Notes under the pieces: generated by a model
What the model saw: only the letters and a program-made list of their open reading frames with translations
What the model was told of the DNA's origin: nothing
The model's database searches: none
Shown here: one piece after another, positions 1 through 9,200 of the stretch
How positions within the stretch are numbered: the first letter of the stretch is position 1
Layout: each line of letters starts with the position of its first letter
Program-made: the position numbers and the translations under genes
Source of the DNA: Microcoleus sp. CAWBG506
Lineage (GTDB): Bacteria > Cyanobacteriota > Cyanobacteriia > Cyanobacteriales > Microcoleaceae
Direction: 5' to 3'
NCBI GenBank assembly: GCA_020883125.1
Contig: JAHREW010000036.1
Location: 1-64,000 of the forward strand
DNA: 64,000 nucleotides

Positions 1-69
1 AAATAACAGAGCAAAGCTCTGTCTTTGTTGGTCGGTTGGGTAGAATCTGTACTGATACCTTGCTTTCAT
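1..69 (-). CDS. tnpB: TnpB (IS200/IS605-type RNA-guided nuclease), N-terminal fragment cut by window edge
   Basis: The first 23 codons are visible, starting at the ATG complementary to 67-69 and running off the left edge. The peptide begins MKARYQYRF and is almost identical to the N-terminus of the complete TnpB at 58254-59381, differing by a few residues (for example Y instead of S at position 10). The upstream DNA also matches that copy, including the IS left-end hairpin. This is therefore a second copy of the same element family, in the same orientation. Whether it is intact cannot be judged from this window. Confidence 0.85.
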   Translation of the reverse strand, partial: MKARYQYRFYPTDQQRQSFALLF

Positions 70-129
70 TATTTTCTACTATTTACTTGTTCTATCATAC
101 TAGATTTTGCTAGCAATATCAAGAAGCAT

Positions 130-172
130 TAAAGCCGTCCTATAAGGACGGGGCTTGTATCCCATTTTATTG
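130..172 (-). repeat. IS200/IS605-family left end with subterminal hairpin (copy 1)
   Basis: The hairpin GCCGTCC-TATA-GGACGG(GG) lies at about 134-153, upstream of the partial tnpB. The same hairpin with the same flanks occurs at 59442-59484 (upstream of the complete tnpB) and alone at 36895-36938. In all three, the outer edge is CCC plus 9 nt followed by a T(G/T)AC tetranucleotide (here TGAC on the minus strand, 173-176). Subterminal palindromes at the left end are the TnpA-binding hairpins of this IS family. No tnpA is visible, so mobility would have to be supplied in trans. Confidence 0.75.
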
Positions 173-236
173 GTCACGGCGATCGCCTTAAAATCTTAAT
201 TGTTGACTGTTAGCTGTGGGCTGAAGGTCAACCCTC

Positions 237-266
237 AACAGTTAACAGTTAACAGTTAACAGTTAG
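237..266. repeat. Short tandem repeat (GTTAACA heptamer-type) running into the leuD stop codon
   Basis: About four tandem copies of a 7-nt unit (CAGTTAA) occupy this spacer. The leuD stop codon (TAA on the minus strand, 263-265) lies inside the last unit. Similar motifs recur at 59640-59725. These resemble the short tandemly repeated repetitive (STRR) sequences known from filamentous cyanobacteria. Confidence 0.7.
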
Positions 267-808
267 CGACTAGCAATCATTCCCGTCTGACGTGCGTAAG
301 CAAAGAGTCCGCCGGCATCAATGACTGGACCTACTTCTCCTAAAGGTTTGAGGTCATAGGTGCAATCTAGAGTATGGTTGATAATTTGCTCGGCTGTAAA
401 GTCGATGGTCACTTCTTGGCCAGTAGCAAACAAATCGCAGAGTCGATCGGCTGATTCGATCGGATATAATTCACCAGTAGCCGAACAATTGCGAAAGAAA
501 ATGCGGGCATAGGACAAAGCTACCACAGCTTCCACCCCAGCCGCCCCAAGAGCGATGGGAGCGTGTTCTCGCGAAGAACCGCAGCCAAAATTTTCCCCAG
601 CAATGATAATCTGATAGCGGGTTTTCATTTCACCCGGTTCCATAAACTTACCATAGCGATCGGGCAACCCAATCATGGCGTAACTGCCAAGTTTATCGTA
701 CTCATCCGGCTTCGAGGGAACCAAAGTCAGGTATTCGGCTGGGATAATTTGATCTGTATCGATGTTGTCATCTACCACAAAAATTTTACCGCTAATTACT
801 TTACCCAT
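263..808 (-). CDS. leuD: 3-isopropylmalate dehydratase small subunit
   Basis: This is the swivel-domain subunit of isopropylmalate isomerase, which with LeuC interconverts 2- and 3-isopropylmalate in leucine biosynthesis. The 181-residue length is usual for the bacterial/archaeal-type small subunit. Family landmarks are the N-terminal DDNIDTDQIIPA segment (13-24), the substrate-loop signature GENFGCGSSREHAP (71-84) and the following SYARIFFRN helix. LeuC is not adjacent, so the two subunits are encoded apart. The stop codon falls inside a short tandem repeat, which suggests the repeat expanded up to the gene end. The family could in principle include homoaconitase or citraconate hydratase subunits, but leucine synthesis is the most likely role. 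Confidence 0.9.
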   Translation of the reverse strand: MGKVISGKIFVVDDNIDTDQIIPAEYLTLVPSKPDEYDKLGSYAMIGLPDRYGKFMEPGEMKTRYQIIIAGENFGCGSSREHAPIALGAAGVEAVVALSYARIFFRNCSATGELYPIESADRLCDLFATGQEVTIDFTAEQIINHTLDCTYDLKPLGEVGPVIDAGGLFAYARQTGMIASR

Positions 809-964
809 AGTTTATTTTCAGTTAGCCTCGAAGATGCTTTGGTCATGCTTGTCAAGTCAGATATTTATTTTAACCTGGGAGTGTCAATGGTAATCTGATG
901 AAGAAAAATTTAGCTCCGAAAGTTTGGTAAAAATTAACAGATTGCTAAGCGTCAACATATTTTT

Positions 965-1834
965 ATGGTGAATACAGTAGATGATATTGCCCGACAAGCC
1001 CGCGAGGGGTCTGTGGCAGCGATTATTCAAGTCCTCAACCATCGACTTGCACAGATAGGCGTTAGAACTAGAGCCGTGTTTGCCGATGGGGTGCTCCAAC
1101 TGCTGTGCGAATCTGCCACCGCCGATTTGCTAGAACAGTCTAGCTTGGTCTCCCGCATCCGGGAAATTTTGGAGCAACTTTCGCCCCGAAATATTCGCCG
1201 AGTCAATATCAACAGCCGGATTGTCCGAGAACACCAACTGCTGTGGCTCGAAGAAATTCGCCGGGACCCGGAAAATCAACTGCTGTGGTGTCAAGAGATT
1301 AAACTCAGAAAAGTCCATTTTTGGCAGCGTTTCGCCATCGCCCAAACCGAGCGCCAAGGTCAGCAACCGGCTTTGCCCAAAATGGCAAAACAGCATCGAT
1401 GGTCGATGCAGGAACCGCGGCAATTTCAGCGCGGTATCATCGGTGGTATCGCCCTGAGCGTGTTGTTACTCGTCGCCGTTGCAGCTATCTACAAAGGTTT
1501 CAATTCTCCATCGCTCAACACTACAGCCACTACTACCCAAGCTACTGTTACTCCGATTCCCTCCAGGCCTACTCCCCCACAGAAAATTGCTCAGGAGACA
1601 GGAAACTCTGACTCTTTTGCACAAGCCGTGCGGTTGGCAGAACAAGCAGCCACCGAAGGCAAAACCGCCCAATCACGACCGGATTGGTTAGTTGTGGCCG
1701 CTAAGTGGCAGCAAGCTTCGGATTTAATGGCGTCGGTACCATCCAAACATCCCCGTTTCACAACGGCTACCAACCGGGCGGCACTTTATCGCCAAAATAG
1801 CGAAAAAGCCCAACAGGAAGCACAAAATAGGTAA
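965..1834 (+). CDS. Conserved cyanobacterial-type protein with one transmembrane segment, function unknown
   Basis: I do not recognise a named family. The 289-residue protein has an N-terminal soluble part (1-150) rich in helices, starting MVNTVDDIARQAREGSVAAI. One clear membrane-spanning segment follows at about 157-178 (GIIGGIALSVLLLVAVAAIY). The C-terminal part has a Thr/Pro-rich linker (185-205) and a helical region containing SRPDWLVVAAKWQQASDLM, which looks like a short helical-repeat motif. It is transcribed divergently from leuD. The ATG at 965 is the first in frame, and no strong Shine-Dalgarno sequence precedes it. The topology suggests a membrane-anchored protein with a small extracytoplasmic or lumenal helical domain. 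Confidence 0.7.
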   Translation: MVNTVDDIARQAREGSVAAIIQVLNHRLAQIGVRTRAVFADGVLQLLCESATADLLEQSSLVSRIREILEQLSPRNIRRVNINSRIVREHQLLWLEEIRRDPENQLLWCQEIKLRKVHFWQRFAIAQTERQGQQPALPKMAKQHRWSMQEPRQFQRGIIGGIALSVLLLVAVAAIYKGFNSPSLNTTATTTQATVTPIPSRPTPPQKIAQETGNSDSFAQAVRLAEQAATEGKTAQSRPDWLVVAAKWQQASDLMASVPSKHPRFTTATNRAALYRQNSEKAQQEAQNR

Positions 1835-2166
1835 GGTGTACTGCCTAACTAAATCTGGTTGGAACCCAGTTAATATCGCACCCAGTAGGGCTTAACAACA
1901 TTTTTCGACTAAAATTTTGTTTTTTTTAGAGAGATCCATAATTATTTATGAGCTATAATTAATTTTTGCGATCGAAATCACTCCATTGATGAACTTGGAT
2001 CGCCAAAAAAATTTGCTAGAATCACAGACTAAAATAGGCAACATCACAGGTTGTGCAGAGGGGTGTCACCAAGCAGTCACGACAAAAGCTGAATAATAAT
2101 ACCGGATAGCTTCTATATTTGCAGCGATCGCAGGCTCAAACATCTTAAAATAAAGGCTTGGCTGCC
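1835..2166. other. Spacer upstream of the signalling block
   Basis: About 330 bp of AT-rich non-coding DNA with scattered GATCG/HIP1-type motifs (an octamer around 2123-2130). It presumably holds the promoter of the downstream histidine kinase gene. I see no RNA gene, terminator with a clear U-tract, or repeat. Confidence 0.5.
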
Positions 2167-4389
2167 ATGACAAATTATCAGGGAACTCAAGACTGCGATC
2201 CGATCGACCGATCGCCCTCAGAGTCTTGTACGTTGCACTTACAGCAAATCACAGAACCAGTCTCAGTCCAAAAATTTCTGGATCGAATAATGCAGTACCA
2301 GGTCGATCCTGCTCAAATCGGGCGACAAATTTGGCAAATTATCGCGACAAGCTTTCATGAAGAAACGCTACTGCTGGAGATAGCTAATACTTTAGGAGCA
2401 GCTTGTCAAGCAGACTACTGTTTAGTTGCTGCTGTGAGTGACGATCGCATCGCCATTCCGAACGCTGGCTGGGGTATTTTCGGCGATCGAATCAATTCCA
2501 CAGTCATTTCCGATGCAGCAGTTTTAACCCAAAGATCCGAAATTCCTGAAACAGAAATCTTAAACTCCCTATTAATTTCACTCCCAGAGCATCTGCTAGT
2601 AAATATACTGACACATGGTGAAATACTAGGGATTTCCGACATTCAAGACGATCGATCGACCAACGGGTCCCATTCCTTAGTCCCATCCCTTCCTTTGCGA
2701 GGGATTTTAGCATCGCCAACGCGATTTCGCGGCGCGGTTAATGGGATAATTATCCTGGGTAGTTCGCAACCCCAGGAGTGGTCTGCGACTTCGCGGCAGT
2801 GTCTAGAGTTAGCATCAGATGCGATCGCCACCGCCATCTCCCACATTCAAAAAACTCAAGAAATTGCCAATTTAAACCAAAAATTAGAGCAACAAGCTAA
2901 ATACAAAAAGCTACTGGATAGCGTTAGCAAAGAAATCGAAAAAAATGCAGAAATAGAGCTAACTTTGCAGCAGGTGATAGCAAGTACCAGCCAAAGCCTG
3001 GAAGTAGATAGAGTTCAAATCCTGTCATTAAAATATACAGAGCCAGTTTTACAAATAAGCTCTCTCCATCAACCTAGCCCAACAACAATTGCCTTAGTTT
3101 GTGAATACGAGCAACAAAAAGTAGAAAAGCCACCAACTAGCCAAACTGAATCATCCCCAAAAAACTCGACACATCAAACAAAAAATAAATATAAAACTAC
3201 GAATAATAAACCCAAAATCACAAACTCACTATCCAAAAATATTAGGAATTTTAGCATATCGGAATCAAGTTTGTGCCAGTCAGCATTCCATAGCGCCCCC
3301 CAATCCTTCGCCTTAGCTGATGCAGGGGAAATAATCAGCCAGGAACCGCAAAACTCAGTAGAAATCTTGAAACTTCAGGACACTCGCTCCTTGGTGCTGG
3401 TTCCCCTCATAAGTACCCGGAAACAGGAAACAGTCTTGGGTTTCTTGCTATTGCAACACTCGGAACCTCGCACTTGGCAAATTGCAGAATTAGAAGTTTT
3501 GGAATCAATCGCCACTCAAGTCACCAGGGCTATACTTGAGTTTGAGACATTCCAAGAACTGCAAACTCAGCTAGAATATAGAAACACTCAATTAGGAAAG
3601 AGTCTAGATGTGCAGGAAAAACTGCACGAACAATCAGCCAATCAATTAGAGCAAATACGCAAGTTAAGGCTGCTCCAAGACGAGTTTCTGAGCGTTGTCA
3701 GTCACGAGTTACGCACTCCTTTGACGATCATGAAGCTAGCAATTATGATGCTAAAACAAGCAGACCAGCCCTTGCAGAGTCGGATTAAATATCTGGATAT
3801 TCTAGAGCAGCAGTGTTCTAAAGAAACAGACTTGGTTAGCGATTTGCTAGCACTCAAACAGCTTGATGCTCAACAAGCTCCCATGTTTCTAGTTCCGGTC
3901 TCTCTTAAGAGTCTAATTCAAGATTTGGCTGAGGATTTTGAGCAAAAGTGGGCCTCTAAGGGATTAACTTTGGCTCAAGATTTATCGAAACCATTACCTC
4001 GCTTGGAAACAGACAAGGATAGTCTCCATCGCATCTTGTTGGAACTTTTGACCAATGCCGGCAAATACTCCGCTGCTGGAACTGAGGTGACGTTGGAAAT
4101 ATCTCAAGCAAGTGGCAACATTGTCATGAAAATTTCAAATTTTGGAGGTGGGATTTCTGCTGCTGATTTACCCCACATCTTTGAAAAATTCCGCCGTGGA
4201 ACAGGTATTACTCAGCAAGCTATCCCTGGTACGGGTTTGGGTCTAGCTCTGGTAAAGTGTTTAGTACAGCACTTGAATGGTACTATTGAGGTCTCTAGTA
4301 GTCCGTCAGAGATTTTGGAAAACGATCCGTTGTGGCGTACATCTTTTACTCTGAATTTACCCCAATTTCCAGGGGGTAGATACTCCTAA
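2167..4389 (+). CDS. GAF-domain sensor histidine kinase
   Basis: About 740 residues. The N-terminal half carries two GAF-like regions, one at about 45-230 and one at about 255-460. The second is interrupted by a low-complexity Asn/Lys/Thr/Ser insertion at about 315-370. A short coiled coil (465-500) leads into the HisKA helix pair with the phospho-acceptor in SVVSHELRTPLT (His about 513). A HATPase_c domain follows, with N-box ELLTNAGKYS, G1 box NFGGGIS and G2 box GTGLGLALVK. There is no receiver domain, so it should phosphorylate a separate regulator. I chose the ATG at 2167 rather than the TTG at 2158 because AAGG at 2153-2156 is correctly spaced only for the ATG. GAF domains may bind tetrapyrroles; no obvious bilin-binding Cys-His pair was seen. 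Confidence 0.88.
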   Translation: MTNYQGTQDCDPIDRSPSESCTLHLQQITEPVSVQKFLDRIMQYQVDPAQIGRQIWQIIATSFHEETLLLEIANTLGAACQADYCLVAAVSDDRIAIPNAGWGIFGDRINSTVISDAAVLTQRSEIPETEILNSLLISLPEHLLVNILTHGEILGISDIQDDRSTNGSHSLVPSLPLRGILASPTRFRGAVNGIIILGSSQPQEWSATSRQCLELASDAIATAISHIQKTQEIANLNQKLEQQAKYKKLLDSVSKEIEKNAEIELTLQQVIASTSQSLEVDRVQILSLKYTEPVLQISSLHQPSPTTIALVCEYEQQKVEKPPTSQTESSPKNSTHQTKNKYKTTNNKPKITNSLSKNIRNFSISESSLCQSAFHSAPQSFALADAGEIISQEPQNSVEILKLQDTRSLVLVPLISTRKQETVLGFLLLQHSEPRTWQIAELEVLESIATQVTRAILEFETFQELQTQLEYRNTQLGKSLDVQEKLHEQSANQLEQIRKLRLLQDEFLSVVSHELRTPLTIMKLAIMMLKQADQPLQSRIKYLDILEQQCSKETDLVSDLLALKQLDAQQAPMFLVPVSLKSLIQDLAEDFEQKWASKGLTLAQDLSKPLPRLETDKDSLHRILLELLTNAGKYSAAGTEVTLEISQASGNIVMKISNFGGGISAADLPHIFEKFRRGTGITQQAIPGTGLGLALVKCLVQHLNGTIEVSSSPSEILENDPLWRTSFTLNLPQFPGGRYS

Positions 4390-4412
4390 ACCGCGATGGA
4401 ATCTCCCTTATT

Positions 4413-6086
4413 ATGCTCATCAAAGCTGCACCGAAAACCCTACGTTGGCAACGTTCTCAATATTCACCGTTAGCACGACAAATAGATGTTTTTGCAGCCG
4501 CCGCCAAGTTTATATTTTGTCTGTGGTGGGATGGACTGCTGCAAAACAAATCTGCCCATACTAGAAGAATTCGCGCCCATTGGTTAGTCAATACTTTGTT
4601 GCATTTGGGCCCGACTTTTATCAAAATCGGACAGTCCCTCTCCACTAGGGGTGATTTGCTCCCCCTGGAGTACGTCAAGGAACTCGAACAATTACAAGAC
4701 CGGGTGCCGGAGTTTAGTTCCGAAGAGGCGATCGCCCTGATCGAATCAGAGTTGGGCAAAGATATTTATGCTTTGTATCGCGATTTTGACCCTTGTCCCA
4801 TTGCCGCCGCCAGTCTCGGACAGGTGCACAAAGCTAGACTCCACACGGGAGAAGATGTAGTTGTCAAAGTGCAGCGCCCCGGATTGGAAAAATTATTTGA
4901 CTTGGATGTCAAAGCCGTTCGTCAAGTGATGAATTTATGCAATAAGTATTTTCCTGGGATTCGCAAGTACGACCTGGAATCTATTTATCATGAGTTTTTT
5001 AAGATTTTATATCAAGAAATTGACTATATACAAGAAGGCAAAAATGCCGATCGCTTTGGCAAGAATTTTCAAGGATATCCTCGGATTATTGTGCCGAAAG
5101 TATATTGGCAATACACTACCAAAAAAGTGCTGACTGTACAATACGCCCCTGGTATTAAAGTCGATGACCGCCTTAGTTTAGAGGCCATAGGAGTAGATAT
5201 TGTCAAGCTCAATCAACTGGGAATTTGCTGTTACTTGAAACAGTTGTTGATTGACGGTTTTTTTCAAGCAGACCCCCATCCCGGAAATTTAGCCGTCACG
5301 GAAGATGGTTGTTTAATTTTTTATGATTTTGGGATGATGGCAGAGGTTAAGTCTTTGGACAAAGACCAGATGGTGAAGACTTTTTTTGCTGTGATGAGAA
5401 AGGATACTGAGGAGGTACTCGATACTTTAATGACCATCGGCTTAGTGGAGCCGATGCCGGATCTGATGCCGGTGCGCCGACTGATTACTTTTCTGTTGGA
5501 TAAGTTTATTGATAAGCCGATCGACTTTCAAGCCTTTAACGAGATTAAAAACGAATTGTACATCATGTTCGAGCAGCAACCATTTCGTATGCCTGCACAA
5601 ATGATGTTTATTCTCAAGTCAGTGACTACCCTCGATGGCATTGCCAGAACCCTCGACCCAAATTATAATTTCCTAGCATCTGCTCAGCCTTTTGTCAAGA
5701 GTATTGCGATTAGTAAAGGTAAAGGAAATGCGGTGGGAGAACTGGCAAGACAAGCGCGAGATTTGATTAGATATAAATTGCAGCAACCGAGCAAATCAGA
5801 AGTTTTGTTCAAACGTTTAGAGCAGCGGATTCTGGATGGGGAATTGCAAATTAGAGTGCGAAACATAGAGAACGAGCGCGCCCTAAAACGCATTTATTTA
5901 GCCTTGAAAACTCTGCTCTATGCCTGTGTGACAGGTTTTGTGCTGGTAGCAGGGACAGTGTTGCTCAAGGGTGGATATGCGAGGGAGGCGATCGCCGCTT
6001 TTGTGGTGTCAGGATTCGGCAGTTTGTTTTTGATACGTTCTTTTGTGGATTTGTTGCTGAAAGAAAAACTAGATCGCCTAGCATAA
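4413..6086 (+). CDS. ABC1/UbiB/AarF-family atypical kinase-like protein
   Basis: A 557-residue protein of the ABC1 (UbiB/ADCK) family, which is linked to prenylquinone metabolism. Landmarks in order are the KxGQ motif in PTFIKIGQSLSTRGDLLP (about residues 67-84), the Ala/Gly-rich nucleotide-loop region with AAASLGQVH, the EIDYIQEGKNADRF segment, the catalytic-like loop ADPHPGNLAV and the DFG-like YDFGMMAEV. Two hydrophobic segments at the C-terminus (about 490-550) suggest membrane attachment, as in many cyanobacterial and plastid members. It starts 24 nt after the kinase gene stop, so the two may be cotranscribed, although no functional link is obvious. Cyanobacteria carry several paralogues, so a specific gene symbol is not justified. 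Confidence 0.88.
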   Translation: MLIKAAPKTLRWQRSQYSPLARQIDVFAAAAKFIFCLWWDGLLQNKSAHTRRIRAHWLVNTLLHLGPTFIKIGQSLSTRGDLLPLEYVKELEQLQDRVPEFSSEEAIALIESELGKDIYALYRDFDPCPIAAASLGQVHKARLHTGEDVVVKVQRPGLEKLFDLDVKAVRQVMNLCNKYFPGIRKYDLESIYHEFFKILYQEIDYIQEGKNADRFGKNFQGYPRIIVPKVYWQYTTKKVLTVQYAPGIKVDDRLSLEAIGVDIVKLNQLGICCYLKQLLIDGFFQADPHPGNLAVTEDGCLIFYDFGMMAEVKSLDKDQMVKTFFAVMRKDTEEVLDTLMTIGLVEPMPDLMPVRRLITFLLDKFIDKPIDFQAFNEIKNELYIMFEQQPFRMPAQMMFILKSVTTLDGIARTLDPNYNFLASAQPFVKSIAISKGKGNAVGELARQARDLIRYKLQQPSKSEVLFKRLEQRILDGELQIRVRNIENERALKRIYLALKTLLYACVTGFVLVAGTVLLKGGYAREAIAAFVVSGFGSLFLIRSFVDLLLKEKLDRLA

Positions 6087-6201
6087 AAATAAATCTTAAA
6101 CCTAGGGATATTAAGGCAAAAAAGTCTTAACAATCTCCGAATCTTTAGACCGGGGACTGTCAATTCTGTAATAATTGGTTAAAGCACAGTTTCCTTGAAA
6201 A

Positions 6202-9200
6202 ATGCTGAAACCTGCCACAGCCCTGACCCCAGCCGAACTAACATCCGCGATCATCCGCAATCCGCTGATGGTTGCACCCGATACCACAGTGATGGAAGCG
6301 ATCGCCCAGATGAGCGGCGTCCGTACCATTTGCTCAACCTCCAAAACCGCCGATCGCCAACTTGACGAACTCCATGTAGAGGCGCGATCGAGCTGCGTCT
6401 TAATTGTCCAAGATCATCAGTTGCTGGGAATTCTCACAGAACGAGATATTGTGCGCCTCAGTACCCAAAAACGTTCCTTAGATAGCGTTCCGATCCGTGA
6501 GGCAATGACATCTGGGGTGGTCACTATCGGCGCATCTGCCTTCACCGATTTGTTTTTGGCGCTGAATCTGCTTCAGCAATATCAGATCCGCCATTTACCA
6601 GTGATCGATGACCAAAATCGACTGGTGGGAATTTTGACCCACGAGAGTTTGCGACAAACATCGCGCCCGGTAGATTTGTTACGATTGCGCCTGGCAGTAG
6701 AAGTGATGACCTCTGATGTGATTTGCGCCAATCCTGATGTTTCTATGATGAACATCGTCGAATTGATGGCCCAAAATCGAGTCAGTTCGGTGATGATTAT
6801 CGAAGAAAAGGTAGGAGGCGATCGCCAAAAACAGCAGATTCCCATCGGGATTGTGACTGAGCGCGACATCGTACAATTTCAGGCTTTAAACCTAAACTTA
6901 GAAACCTGTCTGGCAAAATCTGTGATGAGCACCCCAATTTTTGCGGTGAGTTCAGAAGATTCTCTGTGGACTGTACAGCAAATCATGGAACAACGGTTAG
7001 TCCGCAGATTGGCGGTGACTGGCAAAGAAGGTGAATTGTTGGGAATTGTAACTCAGACCAGTATTTTGCAGGCGCTAAACCCGATCGAAGTATATAAATT
7101 AGCAGAATTTTTAGAAAAAAAGGTGTTACGACTAGAAGCAGAAAAAGTAGCACTGCTGGAAAATCGGAATATTGAACTAGAGCAGCAAGTATCGGAGCGC
7201 ACTGCTGCCATGAAGGCAGAATCAGAGCAAAAACAACTGATTGCTACCATCTCTTCCCAGATTCGATCCTCCCTAGATTTATCAGAAATCCTCAATACCA
7301 CAGTCACAGAAGTGCGATCGCTCTTAAATTGCGATCGGGCTGACATCTGGCAGTTTCAAGCAGATGCCAGCGTGATTGTCCTAGTAGAATCCGTCGCAGA
7401 TAAGCAAACAGCAAATCAAAGCAAAGATATTCACGACAATTGTTTGGATTGGCAGGGAAAATGGCGCAGCGGAATGATTCGAGTAGTAGACGATATCTAC
7501 ACTGCCCCAATCAGCGATTGCCACCGTCAACTATTAGAAGATTTGGAAATTAGAGCCAAAATTTTAGTACCGATTTTCCAAGCAGAAACCCTCTGGGGCT
7601 TGCTTTGCGTTGCCGAAAGCCGGGCCCCCCGCCATTGGCAAACAACAGAAATTACTCTCCTGCAACAGTTGGCTACACAACTAGAAATTGCCATTCAACA
7701 GGGAACGGCTTACCAACAGGTACAAAGAGAGTTGGCAGAAAGACGACGGGTGGAGGCCGATTTGCGAGAAAGCGAAAAACGTTTTGCGACTTTGGCTCAA
7801 TCTGCTCCCGTGGGGATTTTCCGCACGGATACTAGCGGTAATTGCTTGTTTGTCAACGATCGCTGGTGTGAAATTGCTGGACTTACATCCGATGAAGCAT
7901 TGGGTAAGAGTTGGATTCAAGGCTTGCATCCAGAGGATCGGGACAGGATTAGCGCCGAGTGGTATCAATCGGCCCTAGAACATCGCCCTTTTAAGTTAGA
8001 GTACCGCTTTGGGCGATCGGATGGGACTTTCAGTTGGGTGTTTGGACAAGCATCGGCAGAAAGGGACGAAGACGGGCAGATTGTGGGTTATATCGGCACA
8101 ATTACTGATATTAGCGATCGCAAACGGGCGGAAGAAGCACTGTCCCAACTCAATCAAGAATTAGAACAAAGGGTAGAACAACGGACGCTAGAAGTACATC
8201 GCAGTGAATCTCGCCTACAGCAAGCTCAACACATTGCTCGTCTTGGCCATTGGGAAATTGATTTGGCCGAGTCCAAGATTACTGGTTCTCCTGAGATTTT
8301 CGAGATTTTGGGATTAGAGATTCATCATCAGGAACTTACTTTTGAGCAACTCAGACAGCATTTCCATCCCTCAGACTGGGCCTATCATCGTAAAACCATC
8401 AAAGGAGTTATGCAACTAGGTGGTAAACACTACGAAATCGACCAGAAAATTATCCGAGCTAATGGCTCCATAGGTTGGATTTTTGCTAAGGGACAAACGG
8501 TTTACAATGCTGATGGTCAGCTTGTCCGATTGTTTGGCATTGTGATGGATATTAGCGATCGCAAATTAGCTGAGGAACAGTTGCGCCAACAGAAGGAAAC
8601 ACTTCAAACTATTTTCGATCGCATTCCCTTAATGATTGGTTTGTTTTCAGCCACTGGGGAAACAGTGATGATTAACCCAGAAATGGAGAGGCTAATTGGT
8701 TGGCACCAGGAAGAATACAACCAAATTGATGTTCTAGCATCCTGCTATCCCAATGTTGATGATTATCGCAAGGTAGTCGCTCACATGATTCGGGCTGATT
8801 CTAGTTGGCAAGATTTTGAAACTCAGGTGCGCGACGGCCGAAAGTTGATTACTAGCTGGTCTCAAATTCGTTTATCTAACGGTTCTAGCATTGGTCTGGG
8901 ACAGGATATTACCGAACGCTTCTTAGCAGAAGAAGCTTTGCGCGAATCCAAGCAATTTTTGCAAACAGTTCTCAATACTTTTCCCCTGGGAGTATTTTGG
9001 AAGAATCGAGAATTTGTTTTTTTAGGTGGCAATTTATATTTTGCCCTGGTGGGTGGTTTAGCCTCTCCAGAGGAAATTGTAGGCAAGACTGATGAGGATT
9101 TTGACTGGGGACTAAGGGAAGCAATTTTTGGTCGCACTGATGATGCAGAAGTCATGAAATTAGGTATAGCTAAACTGGGAATTATCAAGACAATGCTTCA

